Part shown: positions 40,014 through 49,283 of the stretch, in pieces
How positions within the stretch are numbered: position 1 is the first letter of the stretch
Layout of the letters: each line of letters starts with the position of its first letter
Assembly (NCBI RefSeq): GCF_030718205.1
Contig: NZ_JAUZQF010000018.1
Span: forward strand, 1 to 64,000
DNA: 64,000 nt
Reading direction: 5' to 3'
Origin: Nonomuraea turcica
Lineage (GTDB): Bacteria; Actinomycetota; Actinomycetes; Streptosporangiales; Streptosporangiaceae
Program-made: the position numbers and the translations under genes
The notes under the pieces: model-generated
Seen by the model: only the letters and a program-made list of their open reading frames with translations
The model's database searches: none
What the model was told of the DNA's origin: nothing

Positions 40014-40649
40014 TTACTTGCGCAGCTGGCGGGCCACGCTTCGCTCGGTGGCGGGCAGGCTGAGGAAGATCTCCAGGATCCTGGTGAGGCGGTGGACCTC
40101 GATGCGGTGGAAGGCGGGACCTTCGGAGCGGGCCAGCAGGAGCGTGATGGCGAGCGGCGGCAGCGGGGCGTGAATGACGTGCAGGCCCTCATCGAGCGTC
40201 ATGGCCGCCGGGCGCGCGGGCACGTCGTCCGGGATGGTCAGCTCCTGCGGGGCGCGCCAGCTGGCGTACAACACGCGGTGCTCGGCGGTCGTCGCGGCCC
40301 AGTCGGCGCTGAACAGCACGGGGAGCGAGTCGACGAGCGTGGTCAGGGCCCGGTCTCCCGCCGTCGTGATGTATTTGAGTATCTCCAGCTCCGGGTAGGT
40401 GCCGGGCGCCTCGCGCGTGGTCCAGATGCCCTCGACCCGCACACCGTCGACGCCCTCCAGGCTCTTGACCAGGGCCTGCCTGGGCGTGCCGTCCGGCCAG
40501 AAGACCGTGATGTCGTCCACGGCCACACCCGCGCCCCGGTCGAGGACGATCACCTGGGTGATGTCCGCCCCCGCCACCCCCAGGACCTTGGTGACCTGCG
40601 CCAGCGAACCCGGCCTGTCGGGCAGTGCGATGCGCACGCGAAGAAGCAT
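40014..40649 (-). CDS. ACT-domain protein
   Basis: About 211 aa. The N-terminal ACT domain (residues 1-70) starts LLRVRIALPDRPGSLAQVTK and VLGVAGADITQVIVLD, the amino-acid-sensing fold of regulatory proteins. The C-terminal half (about 90-211) is alpha/beta with ITLLLARSEGPAFHRIEVHR, possibly an acyltransferase-like or GAF-like partner. ATG 40649 fits the domain start; a start at 40664 adds five residues. Convergent with the tRNA cluster, divergent from dusB. Function unknown. Confidence 0.8.
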   Translation of the reverse strand: MLLRVRIALPDRPGSLAQVTKVLGVAGADITQVIVLDRGAGVAVDDITVFWPDGTPRQALVKSLEGVDGVRVEGIWTTREAPGTYPELEILKYITTAGDRALTTLVDSLPVLFSADWAATTAEHRVLYASWRAPQELTIPDDVPARPAAMTLDEGLHVIHAPLPPLAITLLLARSEGPAFHRIEVHRLTRILEIFLSLPATERSVARQLRK

Positions 40650-40732
40650 CCATCCCCCATCCACCGAAGATGCTGCTTCTCACCCTATCCGCGAATACCG
40701 CTCGCAACCTGACCTGCGCTACAACTGACGGA

Positions 40733-41842
40733 GTGAAGATTGGGCCGATTGGGGTTTGGCCGCCGGTGGTGCTGGCGCCGATGGCGGGCATCACGAACGC
40801 GCCGTTCCGGGTGTTGTGCCGGCAGCAGGGCGCCGGGCTGTTCGTGTGCGAGATGATCACGACGCGTGCGCTGGTGGAGCGCAATCCCAAGACGCTCAGG
40901 ATGATCAGGTTCGCCGAGTCGGAGCAGCCTAGGAGTATCCAGCTCTACGGGGTGGATCCGGGTGTCGTGGGGCGGGCGGTCAGGATGATCGCTGAGGAGG
41001 ACCTGGCCGATCACATCGATCTCAACTTCGGGTGCCCGGTGCCCAAGGTGACCAGGCGTGGGGGCGGGTCCGCGCTGCCGTACAAGAGGAATCTGCTGCG
41101 GCGGATCCTGCGGGAGGCGGTCGCCAACGCCGGAGCGCTTCCCGTGACGATGAAGATGCGCAAGGGGATCGACGACGATCACCTGACGTACCTGGACGCG
41201 GGGCGCATCGCGGCTGAGGAGGGCGTCGCGGCGGTCGCGTTGCACGCCCGTACGGCCAGGCAGCACTACGGCGGCGTCGCCGACTGGGAGGCCGTCGCCC
41301 GGCTGAAGGAGGCCGTGCCGGAGATCCCCGTGCTGGGCAACGGCGACATCTGGTGCGCCGACGACGCGCTGCGGATGGTGGCCCGGACGGGGTGCGACGG
41401 CGTGGTGGTCGGGCGTGGCTGCCTGGGGCGGCCGTGGTTGTTCAAGGACCTGGAGAACGCGTTCAACGGCAGCCCCGAGCGGGCCCGGCCGACGCTCGGC
41501 GAGGTGGCCGAGATGATGGCCAGGCACGCCGAAGGGCTGGCCGCGTGTTTCGACATTGAGCGGTACGCGGTGGCCGACTTCCGTAAGCACGTCGGCTGGT
41601 ATCTGAAGGGGTTCATGGTCGGCAGCGAGCTCCGGCGGGAGCTGGCCACGGCCGAGTCGCTCGACGGGCTGCGCGAGGGGCTGGCGAAGCTCGAGCACGA
41701 CCAGCCGTGGCCGGCCAACACCGACACGCCGCGGGGCAAGTCGGGTGAGCGGTCCAAGGTGCATCTTCCCGACGGGTGGCTGGACGACCCGTGGGACTGT
41801 GTGGTGCCCGAGGACGCCGAGTCGGACATTTCCGGAGGCTAG
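40733..41842 (+). CDS. dusB: tRNA-dihydrouridine synthase B
   Basis: An FMN enzyme that reduces uridines in the tRNA D loop. 369 aa from GTG 40733. The TIM barrel starts PPVVLAPMAGITNAPFRVL; then SIQLYGVDP, DLNFGCPVPKVTRRGGGSAL with the catalytic Cys, VTMKMRKGIDDDHLTYLDA, HARTARQHYGGVADWE and VLGNGDIW, all Dus signatures. The C-terminal helical domain has RKHVGWYLKGF. The upstream extension of the frame to 40625 overlaps the ACT gene and is not used. Confidence 0.95.
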   Translation: MKIGPIGVWPPVVLAPMAGITNAPFRVLCRQQGAGLFVCEMITTRALVERNPKTLRMIRFAESEQPRSIQLYGVDPGVVGRAVRMIAEEDLADHIDLNFGCPVPKVTRRGGGSALPYKRNLLRRILREAVANAGALPVTMKMRKGIDDDHLTYLDAGRIAAEEGVAAVALHARTARQHYGGVADWEAVARLKEAVPEIPVLGNGDIWCADDALRMVARTGCDGVVVGRGCLGRPWLFKDLENAFNGSPERARPTLGEVAEMMARHAEGLAACFDIERYAVADFRKHVGWYLKGFMVGSELRRELATAESLDGLREGLAKLEHDQPWPANTDTPRGKSGERSKVHLPDGWLDDPWDCVVPEDAESDISGG

Positions 41843-42618
41843 TGGGGGCCGGCGGCCTCCGTGCCGCAGGGGCCGCCGCCCACGGCCCGCTCCAACTGGA
41901 TGCGCTCGCCTGACATGGTGAGCGTCGGGTAGTACTCGGCGATGCGCTCCGCCGAGCGGCCGGCGTAGTGGCAGATGAAGCTGCGCCTGAAGCGGTCGGC
42001 CGTGCTGTTCGGCTCCGAGCCGTGGACCAGGCTGCCGTTGAAGAACAACACGTCCCCGGGGTCCATGTCGACCGGCACCTTCTTCAGGCCGGGTGGCGGC
42101 GGCACGTACTCCCTGGTGAACGAGACGCCCTGGTCGGCCTCCTCCGGGCAGAACAGGTCCATCAGGTGCGTGCCGGGCACGACCTCCAGGCCGCCGTTCG
42201 CCCGGTCCACCCGGTCGAGCGCCACCCACGCGGCCACGCAGGTGCCCGGCTCGACCCGGAGGTAGAAGTTATCCTGGTGCAGCGCCTGCCCCCTCGCGCC
42301 CGGCGGCTTGAAGTAGAACATGCTCTGGGCTGCTATCGGCTCCTCGCCGAGTATGTCGCGGAGTATCGCGGCGATGCGCGCGTCGAGCAGGTAGCGCAGG
42401 GCGAGGTCGTTCACCTCGTGGGGATGCATGATGCGCGGGTATTCGCGCAGGATGTCGTACGGCCGGCCGGGCTCCTGGGGCTGGGGCGAGAAGTGGCCCG
42501 GGATCGGGCCTCTGGCGTGCATCGCCATGAACTCGTCGCGCAGGCCGGCCACCTCTTCTGGGGCCAGGAGGCCGGGCACCAGCATGTATCCCTGCTCGTG
42601 GAAATCGTCGATCCTCAT
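41839..42618 (-). CDS. Phytanoyl-CoA dioxygenase (PhyH) family protein
   Basis: A Fe(II)/2-oxoglutarate oxygenase of about 259 aa from ATG 42618 (FHEQGYMLVPGLLAPEEVAG at the start). The metal site appears as HQDNFY (HxD) and, distally, GSLVHGSEPNSTADRFRRSF with the last His and the 2-oxoglutarate-binding Arg. WVALDRVDRANGGLEVVPGT is the usual core. Divergent from the AraC regulator, which probably controls it. The substrate is not known. Confidence 0.88.
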   Translation of the reverse strand: MRIDDFHEQGYMLVPGLLAPEEVAGLRDEFMAMHARGPIPGHFSPQPQEPGRPYDILREYPRIMHPHEVNDLALRYLLDARIAAILRDILGEEPIAAQSMFYFKPPGARGQALHQDNFYLRVEPGTCVAAWVALDRVDRANGGLEVVPGTHLMDLFCPEEADQGVSFTREYVPPPPGLKKVPVDMDPGDVLFFNGSLVHGSEPNSTADRFRRSFICHYAGRSAERIAEYYPTLTMSGERIQLERAVGGGPCGTEAAGPH

Positions 42619-42653
42619 GTATTTCACGCTAAGCACCCGGATCGGGTAACGGT

Positions 42654-43562
42654 ATGCCTGTGATTGCTGAGGACTTGTCCGTTCCTGCTGCCGAGCTGAT
42701 GATCGTGGGCCACTACGACAAGCTCCCCGGGTACTGGACGCGGCGGCCGGCGGGATCGCCCAGCTGGCTGCTGCTGTGGACGCAGGCGGGCGCGGGGCTG
42801 GTCGCGCAGGGCGGGGCGCCGTTCGAGGTGCGGGCGGGGGATCTGGTGGTGCTCGGGTCGGGGGTCGCGCAGCACTACCAGGTGGCGCAGGGGGCCTCGC
42901 GGTGGCGGTTCTGGTGGGTGCACTTCCAGCCGCGCGCGTCGTGGGCGGCCTGGCTGGGGCCGTACGGGCGGGGCGGTGGGTGTCACGTCGTCCCGCGGGT
43001 GCCGGGGGAGCTGCACGAACGGATTGACCTGGCGTTCGGGCGGGCGCTCCGCGATGCCAGGTGGGTGCCGCCGGGGCATGGCGCCAAGCAGGCGGTGGGG
43101 CGTGGTGGCGAGCCGGTGCCCGCGGTCGTCATGGGCGGGCCGGCGCGGGAGCTGGTGCTGGGCGCCGTCGAGGAGGCGCTGGTGCTGGCCACCGCCGCCG
43201 CCCGGCCTGAGGGAGCGAGGCAGTCCGACGAAGGCGACGAACGGGTGCGGCGCGTGCTGGCGATCATCGCCGCCGAGCCGGGCGCCCCGCACTCGGTCGC
43301 CTCGCTCGCCCGCGCGGTCGCGCTCTCGCCCTCCCGGCTGGCCCACCTGTTCACGGCCCAGACCGGCCGCACCCCGATGCAGGCCGTCCGGCAGGCGCGG
43401 GTACGGCACGCGGCCGGGCTGCTGGAGGTGACCGACCTGGACGTCGGGCAGGTGGCGGCGGCGTCGGGGTTCGTCAGCCCGTTCCACTTCAGCCGCGCCT
43501 TCAAACGCGAGTACGGGCTCCCGCCCCGCGACTACCGCGCCCGCCTCCGCCCGCAGTCGTGA
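42654..43562 (+). CDS. AraC-family transcriptional regulator
   Basis: 302 aa. The N-terminal cupin-like sensor domain (residues about 20-110: FEVRAGDLVVLGSGVAQHYQ, WRFWWVHFQPR) resembles sugar-type AraC proteins. The C-terminal double HTH (about 200-295) includes SVASLARAVALSPSRLAHLF and VGQVAAASGFVSPFHFSRAF. It is divergent from the PhyH gene with a short gap, so it probably regulates that gene and itself. Confidence 0.9.
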   Translation: MPVIAEDLSVPAAELMIVGHYDKLPGYWTRRPAGSPSWLLLWTQAGAGLVAQGGAPFEVRAGDLVVLGSGVAQHYQVAQGASRWRFWWVHFQPRASWAAWLGPYGRGGGCHVVPRVPGELHERIDLAFGRALRDARWVPPGHGAKQAVGRGGEPVPAVVMGGPARELVLGAVEEALVLATAAARPEGARQSDEGDERVRRVLAIIAAEPGAPHSVASLARAVALSPSRLAHLFTAQTGRTPMQAVRQARVRHAAGLLEVTDLDVGQVAAASGFVSPFHFSRAFKREYGLPPRDYRARLRPQS

Positions 43563-43583
43563 CCCGCCCGCCGCTCATCTCGG

Positions 43584-44738
43584 TCAGCGGGTGAGGGGGA
43601 GGGGGCCCTTGTCGGGGGTGAAGAGCTGGTCGTCCAGGTGGTCGACGGCGTAGTCGATGGCGCCGACCACCACGCACTCGTCGCCCAGCGTGGACGCCCG
43701 CACCTCCGGCATGCGCATGCACACCCGCTCCAGCCGGTCCCGAAGGCGATCGAGCAGCACGTCGGACGACCGTGAGAATCCGCCGCCCAGCACCACCATC
43801 TGCGGGTCCAGGATGAGGACCATCGCGGCCGTGCCCACCGCGAGGTCGTCGACGTACCGTTCGACGGCCTCGATAGCGACCGGGTCGCCGTTCCTGGCGG
43901 CGGCCAGGGTGAAGCCGGCGGCGTCCTCGGGCGGTGTTCCTTCGGGTACGCACGCGCAGGTGTTGAGGTGATCGGGCGCGTCGAACCAGCGGGCCTCGGG
44001 CAGCATGGAGATCTCGCCGGCGGCCGCGCCGAAGCCCCTGTGTACCTTCCCGCCGATGATCAGCCCGGCGCCCATACGCCGGCCGACGTGCAGGAACACC
44101 ACGTCCCTGGCTCCCCGGGCGACGCCGCGGCGGGCTTCGGCCATGGAGGCCAGGCGGCTGTCGTTCTCGATGAGCACCTGGCAGGGGAACATCTCGCGCA
44201 GCTTGCCCGCCAGGTCCAGGTCCCGCCAGGCGGGCACGGCGGCCGAATAGATCACGCGCCCCTCGACGTCGATCACGCCGATCGTGCCGACCGCGATGCT
44301 CCACAGGTCCGCGACCGTCGTACGGCTGAGCGCCAGACACCCGCTGACCGCTCGGTCGATCGCGGCCAGCCGCTCGTCTAGCGGGGCGTCGGGCAGCACC
44401 GGCTGCCGGGTCTCGGCAAGGATCTCGCCGTCGAGGTCGGACAGGGCGGCGCGGATGTTGTGACCTCCTATGTCGACGCCGACCAGGTAGCCGCTGTCGG
44501 CGCGGAAGCGGTAGCGGCGGGCGGGCCGGCCCATCGTGCCCGGGCTCGGTGACACCTCCTCCACCCAGCCCAAGGACATGAGCTCGTCCGTGACCTCTTT
44601 CATGGACGGCCGCGACAGGCCGGTGCGTTCGGCGAGCGCGGACAGGGTGAGCGGCCCCGCTCTGCGTAGTGCCCGGATGGCGGTCAGCGAGTTGAGCTGC
44701 CGCAGCCGTGACAGGTCGCCGCCGCGTAGGTCCGCCAT
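43584..44738 (-). CDS. ROK-family transcriptional regulator (probable repressor of the glycan operon)
   Basis: 384 aa. N-terminal winged HTH (LNSLTAIRALRRAGPLTLSA, LSRPSMKEVTDELMSLGWVE), then the ROK sugar-kinase-like domain: LVGVDIGGHNIRAALSD, VLIENDSRLASMAEARRG and GAGLIIGGKVHRGFGAAAGE. The zinc-type loop appears as CACVPEG, shorter than the usual CxCGxxGC. ATG 44738 follows AAGGAC. It is transcribed away from the GH36-led operon, the standard place for a local repressor. Confidence 0.9.
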   Translation of the reverse strand: MADLRGGDLSRLRQLNSLTAIRALRRAGPLTLSALAERTGLSRPSMKEVTDELMSLGWVEEVSPSPGTMGRPARRYRFRADSGYLVGVDIGGHNIRAALSDLDGEILAETRQPVLPDAPLDERLAAIDRAVSGCLALSRTTVADLWSIAVGTIGVIDVEGRVIYSAAVPAWRDLDLAGKLREMFPCQVLIENDSRLASMAEARRGVARGARDVVFLHVGRRMGAGLIIGGKVHRGFGAAAGEISMLPEARWFDAPDHLNTCACVPEGTPPEDAAGFTLAAARNGDPVAIEAVERYVDDLAVGTAAMVLILDPQMVVLGGGFSRSSDVLLDRLRDRLERVCMRMPEVRASTLGDECVVVGAIDYAVDHLDDQLFTPDKGPLPLTR

Positions 44739-44761
44739 CCGCCGTCCTTAATGTAGTTCTC

Positions 44762-44775
44762 CTCTGTAACCAGAG
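44762..44775. promoter_or_regulatory. Inverted repeat CTCTG-N4-CAGAG, candidate ROK operator
   Basis: CTCTG (44762-44766) and CAGAG (44771-44775) form a palindrome next to a CATAAT-like -10 for the ROK gene on the minus strand. Binding there could auto-regulate the repressor. Confidence 0.35.
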
Positions 44776-44830
44776 ATTATGCCAGTGCTCGACCGGTGTA
44801 CATGTCCCGTATCTGCGCAGAAATCGGCCG

Positions 44831-44860
44831 TTGACCCTCGGGTGAGCCCGGTGCTACTAA
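44831..44860 (+). promoter_or_regulatory. Vegetative-type promoter of the GH36-led operon
   Basis: TTGACC (44831-44836), 18 bases, TACTAA (44855-44860). The operon start at 44899 follows, with gagaggaatgagg near 44881-44893. Confidence 0.6.
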
Positions 44861-44898
44861 TGAAGGGCTCCTACGTAAGTTGAGAGGAATGAGGACTG

Positions 44899-46203
44899 AT
44901 GTCGTTCGCGGACATCGGCGAGATCACGTGCGTTCCCGGCCGCGCGCGGGTGTTCGAGCACGGCTGGCAGTCGTGGAGCCCCACGGGCGCCTACGGCCTG
45001 GACGACGCTCCGCCTCGGCCCGTCGGCGAGACGATCCAGGTCCTCTGCTACCGCCCCGAGACCCCGATCCCCGAGGGGGTGTTCCAGGGGGAGGGCTTGC
45101 TGGCGGTCGAGCCGGGGGACGGTTCCGTGGAGCTCTGGTCGGCCGCGGGCCCGTCCCAGGTGCCGTCGATCAGGGCGCGAGTGGCGGGGCCCGGTCGGCT
45201 GGTGATCTACTCCGACGGTCCGGTACGCCACCACCGCGCCGAGGGCGGCCTGGCCCAAGCGCTGCGCGACTGGGCGGACACCATGGCGGAGCCCAGGACG
45301 TTCCCCGCGGTCCCGCCCATGTGGTGCACCTGGTACGGCTACTGGGACAAGGTCACCGAAGCCGACGTCATCGAGAACCTGGAGCTCGCCTCCCGGCACG
45401 GGCTGCCCGCCGACATGTTCCTCATCGACGACGGCTACGAGGCCGAGATCGGCGACTGGCTGGAAGGGCGGCCCGGGTTCGGATCGCTGGAGCGGGCCGT
45501 GGACGCCGTCACGGCCACAGGCCGGCGGGCCGGGATCTGGACCGCGCCGTTCCTGGTCGGCCACCGGAGCCGGGTCTTCCGCGAGCACCCCGAGTGGCTG
45601 GTCGACGGGGCCTACGCCGGCCGTATGTGGAACCAGGACCTGGCCGTGCTCGACGTCACCCACCCGGGAGCGGCCGAGCACCTGGTGACCGTCTTCCGAA
45701 CGTTCCGCGCCATGGGGATCACCCACTTCAAGCTCGACTACCTGTACGCGGGGGCGCTGGCAGGCGGGCGGCACGACGACCTGGACCCGATCGCCGCGTA
45801 CCGGCGCGGGCTGGAGCTGATCCGCGAAGGCGGCGGCGCCGAGGCCACCTTGCACGGGTGCGGCGCGCCGATGCTGCCCAGCATCGGGCTGGTCGACATC
45901 ATGCGGGTCAGCCCGGACATCGCGCCGACCCTGCTGCCCAGGTCCGGGGACATCAGCCAGCCGTCGCAGCTCGGGGCCCGCCTCACGGGGGCCGCCAGGG
46001 AGTTCCTGCACGCCCGGTGGTGGGTGAACGATCCCGACTGCATCATCCTGCGGCCCGAGGTCGAGGCCAGGGAGCAATGGGCGGCGCACATCGCCGGGAC
46101 GGGCGGGCTGCGCGGGGCGAGCGACCCGATCGCGGCGCTGGACGAGTGGGGCCTGGAGACGACCCGCCGCCTGATGGTCCCGACCGCCACGGACCCGTCG
46201 TGA
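44899..46203 (+). CDS. Intracellular GH36-type alpha-galactosidase
   Basis: 434 aa, no signal peptide. Catalytic-barrel motifs: PPMWCTWYGYWDKVTEADVI, DMFLIDDGYEAEIGDW, ITHFKLDYLYAG with the nucleophile Asp280, and DIMRVSPDIAP with probable acid/base Asp340. It is shorter than many GH36 enzymes because the N-terminal beta domain is small (about residues 1-120). It probably cleaves imported alpha-galactosides. Its stop overlaps the GTG of the next gene (GTGA). Confidence 0.9.
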   Translation: MSFADIGEITCVPGRARVFEHGWQSWSPTGAYGLDDAPPRPVGETIQVLCYRPETPIPEGVFQGEGLLAVEPGDGSVELWSAAGPSQVPSIRARVAGPGRLVIYSDGPVRHHRAEGGLAQALRDWADTMAEPRTFPAVPPMWCTWYGYWDKVTEADVIENLELASRHGLPADMFLIDDGYEAEIGDWLEGRPGFGSLERAVDAVTATGRRAGIWTAPFLVGHRSRVFREHPEWLVDGAYAGRMWNQDLAVLDVTHPGAAEHLVTVFRTFRAMGITHFKLDYLYAGALAGGRHDDLDPIAAYRRGLELIREGGGAEATLHGCGAPMLPSIGLVDIMRVSPDIAPTLLPRSGDISQPSQLGARLTGAAREFLHARWWVNDPDCIILRPEVEAREQWAAHIAGTGGLRGASDPIAALDEWGLETTRRLMVPTATDPS

Positions 46204-47138
46204 CCGGCCGAGCCGCCGGCGCCCGCCTCCCGTTGCGGGCCGTGCGCGGCCGAGCGGGCGGAAGGCGATGGGGGAGCGGGTGGCACGCCTACCTCTTCAT
46301 CGCGCCGAGCCTCTTAGGCGTCCTGGCGTTCCTGCTGCTCCCCATGGTGATCGTCCTCGTCCTGAGCCTGTTCGACTGGGAGTTGCTGTCGGCTCCCGAG
46401 TTCGTCGGCCTGGACAACTACCACCGCCTGGCAGCCGACGGCGAGACCTGGCACTCGCTCTGGGTCACGGCCGGCTACGTCCTGCTCTGCATCCCGCTCC
46501 AGACCGTCCTCGCCCTGGCCCTGGCCATGCTGCTCAACCAGCGCGTGAAAGGCGTCAGGTTATACCGGTCGCTCTTCGTCATCCCGTGGATGGCCACGCC
46601 GATCGTCCTCGCCCTCATCTGGAACTGGATCTTCGACCCGCGTGACGGCGCGCTCAACAGCGCCCTGGCCCTCGTCGGCATCACCGGCCCCGACTGGCTG
46701 TCCGACCCGGACTGGGCGCTGCCCGCCGTCGCCCTGGTCAGCGTCTGGCAGCACACCGGCTACAACATGCTCTTCTTCCTCGCCGGGCTGCAGGGCATCC
46801 CGCAGGAGCTGCACGACGCGGCCGCCACCGACGGCGCCACCGCTGCGCAGCGGTTCTGGCGGGTGACGCTGCCGCTGCTCAACCCCACGATGTTCTTCGT
46901 CACGGTGACCAACCTCATCGGCGCCTTCCAGGTGTTCGACACGGTGTACGCGATGACGGACGGCGGGCCGAGCGGCAGCACCGAGGTGCTGAACTTCCGG
47001 ATCTTCCAGACCGCGTTCAAGGAGTTCGACTTCGGCTACGCGGCCACGCTGTCCGCCCTGCTGTTCGCGGTCATCCTCCTGGTGACGCTGGCGCAGGTCA
47101 GGTTCTTCGGCAAGCGCACCACCTACGACCTGAGCTGA
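46200..47138 (+). CDS. Sugar ABC transporter permease, MalF type
   Basis: 312 aa from GTG 46200, overlapping the GH36 stop. Six TM segments starting WHAYLFIAPSLLGVLAFLLL. The cytoplasmic EAA loop that contacts the ATPase reads ELHDAAATDGATAAQRFWRV, then LPLLNPTMFFV. It pairs with the following permease. The extra N-terminal basic residues are probably cytoplasmic. Confidence 0.92.
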   Translation: MTGRAAGARLPLRAVRGRAGGRRWGSGWHAYLFIAPSLLGVLAFLLLPMVIVLVLSLFDWELLSAPEFVGLDNYHRLAADGETWHSLWVTAGYVLLCIPLQTVLALALAMLLNQRVKGVRLYRSLFVIPWMATPIVLALIWNWIFDPRDGALNSALALVGITGPDWLSDPDWALPAVALVSVWQHTGYNMLFFLAGLQGIPQELHDAAATDGATAAQRFWRVTLPLLNPTMFFVTVTNLIGAFQVFDTVYAMTDGGPSGSTEVLNFRIFQTAFKEFDFGYAATLSALLFAVILLVTLAQVRFFGKRTTYDLS

Positions 47139-47145
47139 GTGACCC

Positions 47146-47955
47146 ATGCCCAAGCGAATCCTGCTGTACGCCGCGCTCGTGGCCGGCGCCTTCATCTCGG
47201 TCTTCCCGTACCTGCTGGTGGTGCTGACCGCACTCAAGACGCAGGCGCAGCTGAGCTCCACCCCGCCCTGGCTGCCCGGGCTGCCGCCGACCACGGACAA
47301 CCTGGCCAAGATGCTCGGTGGGGACTTCCCCCGCTACGTGCTCAACACGGCCGTGATGACGGCGCTGCTGACGGCCGGGCAGCTGGTGTTCACGACGTTC
47401 GCCGCGTACGCGTTCGCCCGGCTGCGGTTCAGGGGCAGGGACGTCCTGTTCTGGCTGTACGTGGCCACGATGATGGTGCCGAGCGCCGTCACCATGATCC
47501 CGCTGTTCCTCATCATGCGGGAGCTGGATCTGGTCAACACCTGGTACGGCCTGCTCGCCCCGTACATTCTCGGCACCCCGTACGGGATCTTCCTCATGCG
47601 GCAGTTCTTCAAGAGCCTGCCCACCGGCCTGGAGGAGGCGGCCAGGATCGACGGGGCGGGACCGATGACGATCCTGCTCCGCGTCCTGTTGCCGCTCTGC
47701 CGGCCCGCGCTCGGCACGCTGGCGATCATCACGGTGATCTCGTCCTGGAACAGTTTCCTCTGGCCGCTGATCATCACGAGCGGCGACGACACCAGGGTGA
47801 TCACGGTCGCGATCGCCACGCTCAAGGACGGCATCGGCGTCGACTACCACCTCATGATGGCCGGCAGCCTGATCGCGCTCGCGCCGATGGTGGCCGTCTT
47901 CGTCTTCTTCCAGAAGCACATCGTCCGGTCTGTGGTCCTCACAGGCCTCAAGTAA
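47146..47955 (+). CDS. Sugar ABC transporter permease, MalG type
   Basis: 269 aa, six TM segments. The EAA loop is LEEAARIDGAGPMTILLRVL, then LPLCRPALGTLAIITVISSW. It follows the first permease by 7 bases. No ATPase gene is present, as in many actinobacterial sugar importers that share an MsiK-type ATPase coded elsewhere. Confidence 0.93.
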   Translation: MPKRILLYAALVAGAFISVFPYLLVVLTALKTQAQLSSTPPWLPGLPPTTDNLAKMLGGDFPRYVLNTAVMTALLTAGQLVFTTFAAYAFARLRFRGRDVLFWLYVATMMVPSAVTMIPLFLIMRELDLVNTWYGLLAPYILGTPYGIFLMRQFFKSLPTGLEEAARIDGAGPMTILLRVLLPLCRPALGTLAIITVISSWNSFLWPLIITSGDDTRVITVAIATLKDGIGVDYHLMMAGSLIALAPMVAVFVFFQKHIVRSVVLTGLK

Positions 47956-47969
47956 GAAGAGGTCAGCGA

Positions 47970-49274
47970 ATGTTGAAATCCCCCCGGATTCGCTGGGCCG
48001 GGGCGCTCCTCAGCGCCGCCATGCTCACTCTCACCGCCTGCTCGTCAGGAGGAGGCGGCGGGACCGACAAGGTCACGTTGACGTACCGGCTCTGGGACGA
48101 CCAGCAGAAGGCAGGCTACGAGAAGGTCATGGCGGCCTTCGAGAAGGCCAACCCCGGCATCGACGTCACCATCGAGCTGCTGCCGTACGACCAGTACTGG
48201 ACGAAGCTCACCGCCGACGTGGTCGCCGGCACCGCGCCGGACGTGTTCTGGATGACGCCCACCCAGTTCCCCGAGTTCGTCACCAAGGGCGTGCTGTCGC
48301 CGGTCCAGGTGGACACGGCGAAGTACCACCAGACCGTCGTCGGGTCGTTCACCTACGAGGGCAAGCTGTACGGCGTCCCCAAGGACTGGGGGGTCGTCGG
48401 CCTGCTCTACAACAAGGACCTGTTCGAGCAGGCCGGAGTGGAGATGCCGGACAAGCTCACCTGGACGGCCGACGGCACCGGCACCCTGCTCGACACGGCA
48501 CGCAAGCTCACCGTGGACGAGGGCGGCAAACACCCCGGCGAGGCCGGATTCGACCCCGCCAAGGTCAAGACGTACGGCTTCGCCTCCTGGAACCACTACC
48601 AGACGCAGTGGATGAACTGGGTCAGCTCCAACGGAGGCAAGCTCGTCGACAAGCCTTTCGGCAAGTACGTCTTCAACGACGCCGCCTCGGTGCAGGCGCT
48701 GCAGTTCGGCGTGGACCTGGTCAACAAGCACCACGTGGCCCCGCCGGCCACCCAGACGAATCCGCCCACCGGCAAGATCACCGACATGTTCAAGGCGGGC
48801 CAGATCGCGATGTTCCCCGCCAACAACGCGCTGCTGCCGTTCGTGGCCCCGGAGGCGACGTTCGAGGTGGGCGTCGCGCTCATGCCCGAGGGCCCGGCCG
48901 GCCGCTCCGTCAACCTCAACGGCCTGGCCGAGGCCGTCTACGCCAAGAGCGAGCACCCGCAGGAGGCCATGAAGCTGGCCGCCTACCTCGGCACCCAGGA
49001 GCCGCAGAAGCTCATGGCCGACGGCGGCTACGCCTTCCCCGCGCTCAACGGCCTCTCCCAGGGCTACGTCGACTACTGGAAGGCCAAGAAGGTCGACGTC
49101 TCGCCGTTCGTCGAGGAGGCGGAGGGCTCCACGTTCCCGCTGCCGATCACCACCGGCTTCACGGGCTTCGAGACGAAGCTTAACCAGATCTTCAACGAGA
49201 TGTACCTCGGCAATCTCTCTCCGCAAGAAGCCGCAGGTCAGGCTGTCGCCGCAGGTAACGCCACCCTCGAGTAA
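47970..49274 (+). CDS. Sugar-binding lipoprotein of the ABC importer
   Basis: 434 aa. Lipobox LTACSS near residue 25. The family-1 extracellular solute-binding fold has VTLTYRLWDDQQKAGYEKVM, GTAPDVFWM, YGVPKDWGVVGLLYNKDLF, and near the end TFPLPITTGFTGFETKLNQI. ATG 47970 is preceded by AGAAGAGG. It captures the oligosaccharide for the two permeases. The unusual Ser/Gly-rich linker after the Cys is typical. Confidence 0.93.
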   Translation: MLKSPRIRWAGALLSAAMLTLTACSSGGGGGTDKVTLTYRLWDDQQKAGYEKVMAAFEKANPGIDVTIELLPYDQYWTKLTADVVAGTAPDVFWMTPTQFPEFVTKGVLSPVQVDTAKYHQTVVGSFTYEGKLYGVPKDWGVVGLLYNKDLFEQAGVEMPDKLTWTADGTGTLLDTARKLTVDEGGKHPGEAGFDPAKVKTYGFASWNHYQTQWMNWVSSNGGKLVDKPFGKYVFNDAASVQALQFGVDLVNKHHVAPPATQTNPPTGKITDMFKAGQIAMFPANNALLPFVAPEATFEVGVALMPEGPAGRSVNLNGLAEAVYAKSEHPQEAMKLAAYLGTQEPQKLMADGGYAFPALNGLSQGYVDYWKAKKVDVSPFVEEAEGSTFPLPITTGFTGFETKLNQIFNEMYLGNLSPQEAAGQAVAAGNATLE

Positions 49275-49283
49275 GGACCCCCA

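Noticed and set aside
44880..46199. Long frame overlapping the GH36 gene and running into the permease
   Set aside because: Only its last part from GTG 46200 is the permease; the earlier part is an Arg/Gly-rich shadow of the GH36 gene.
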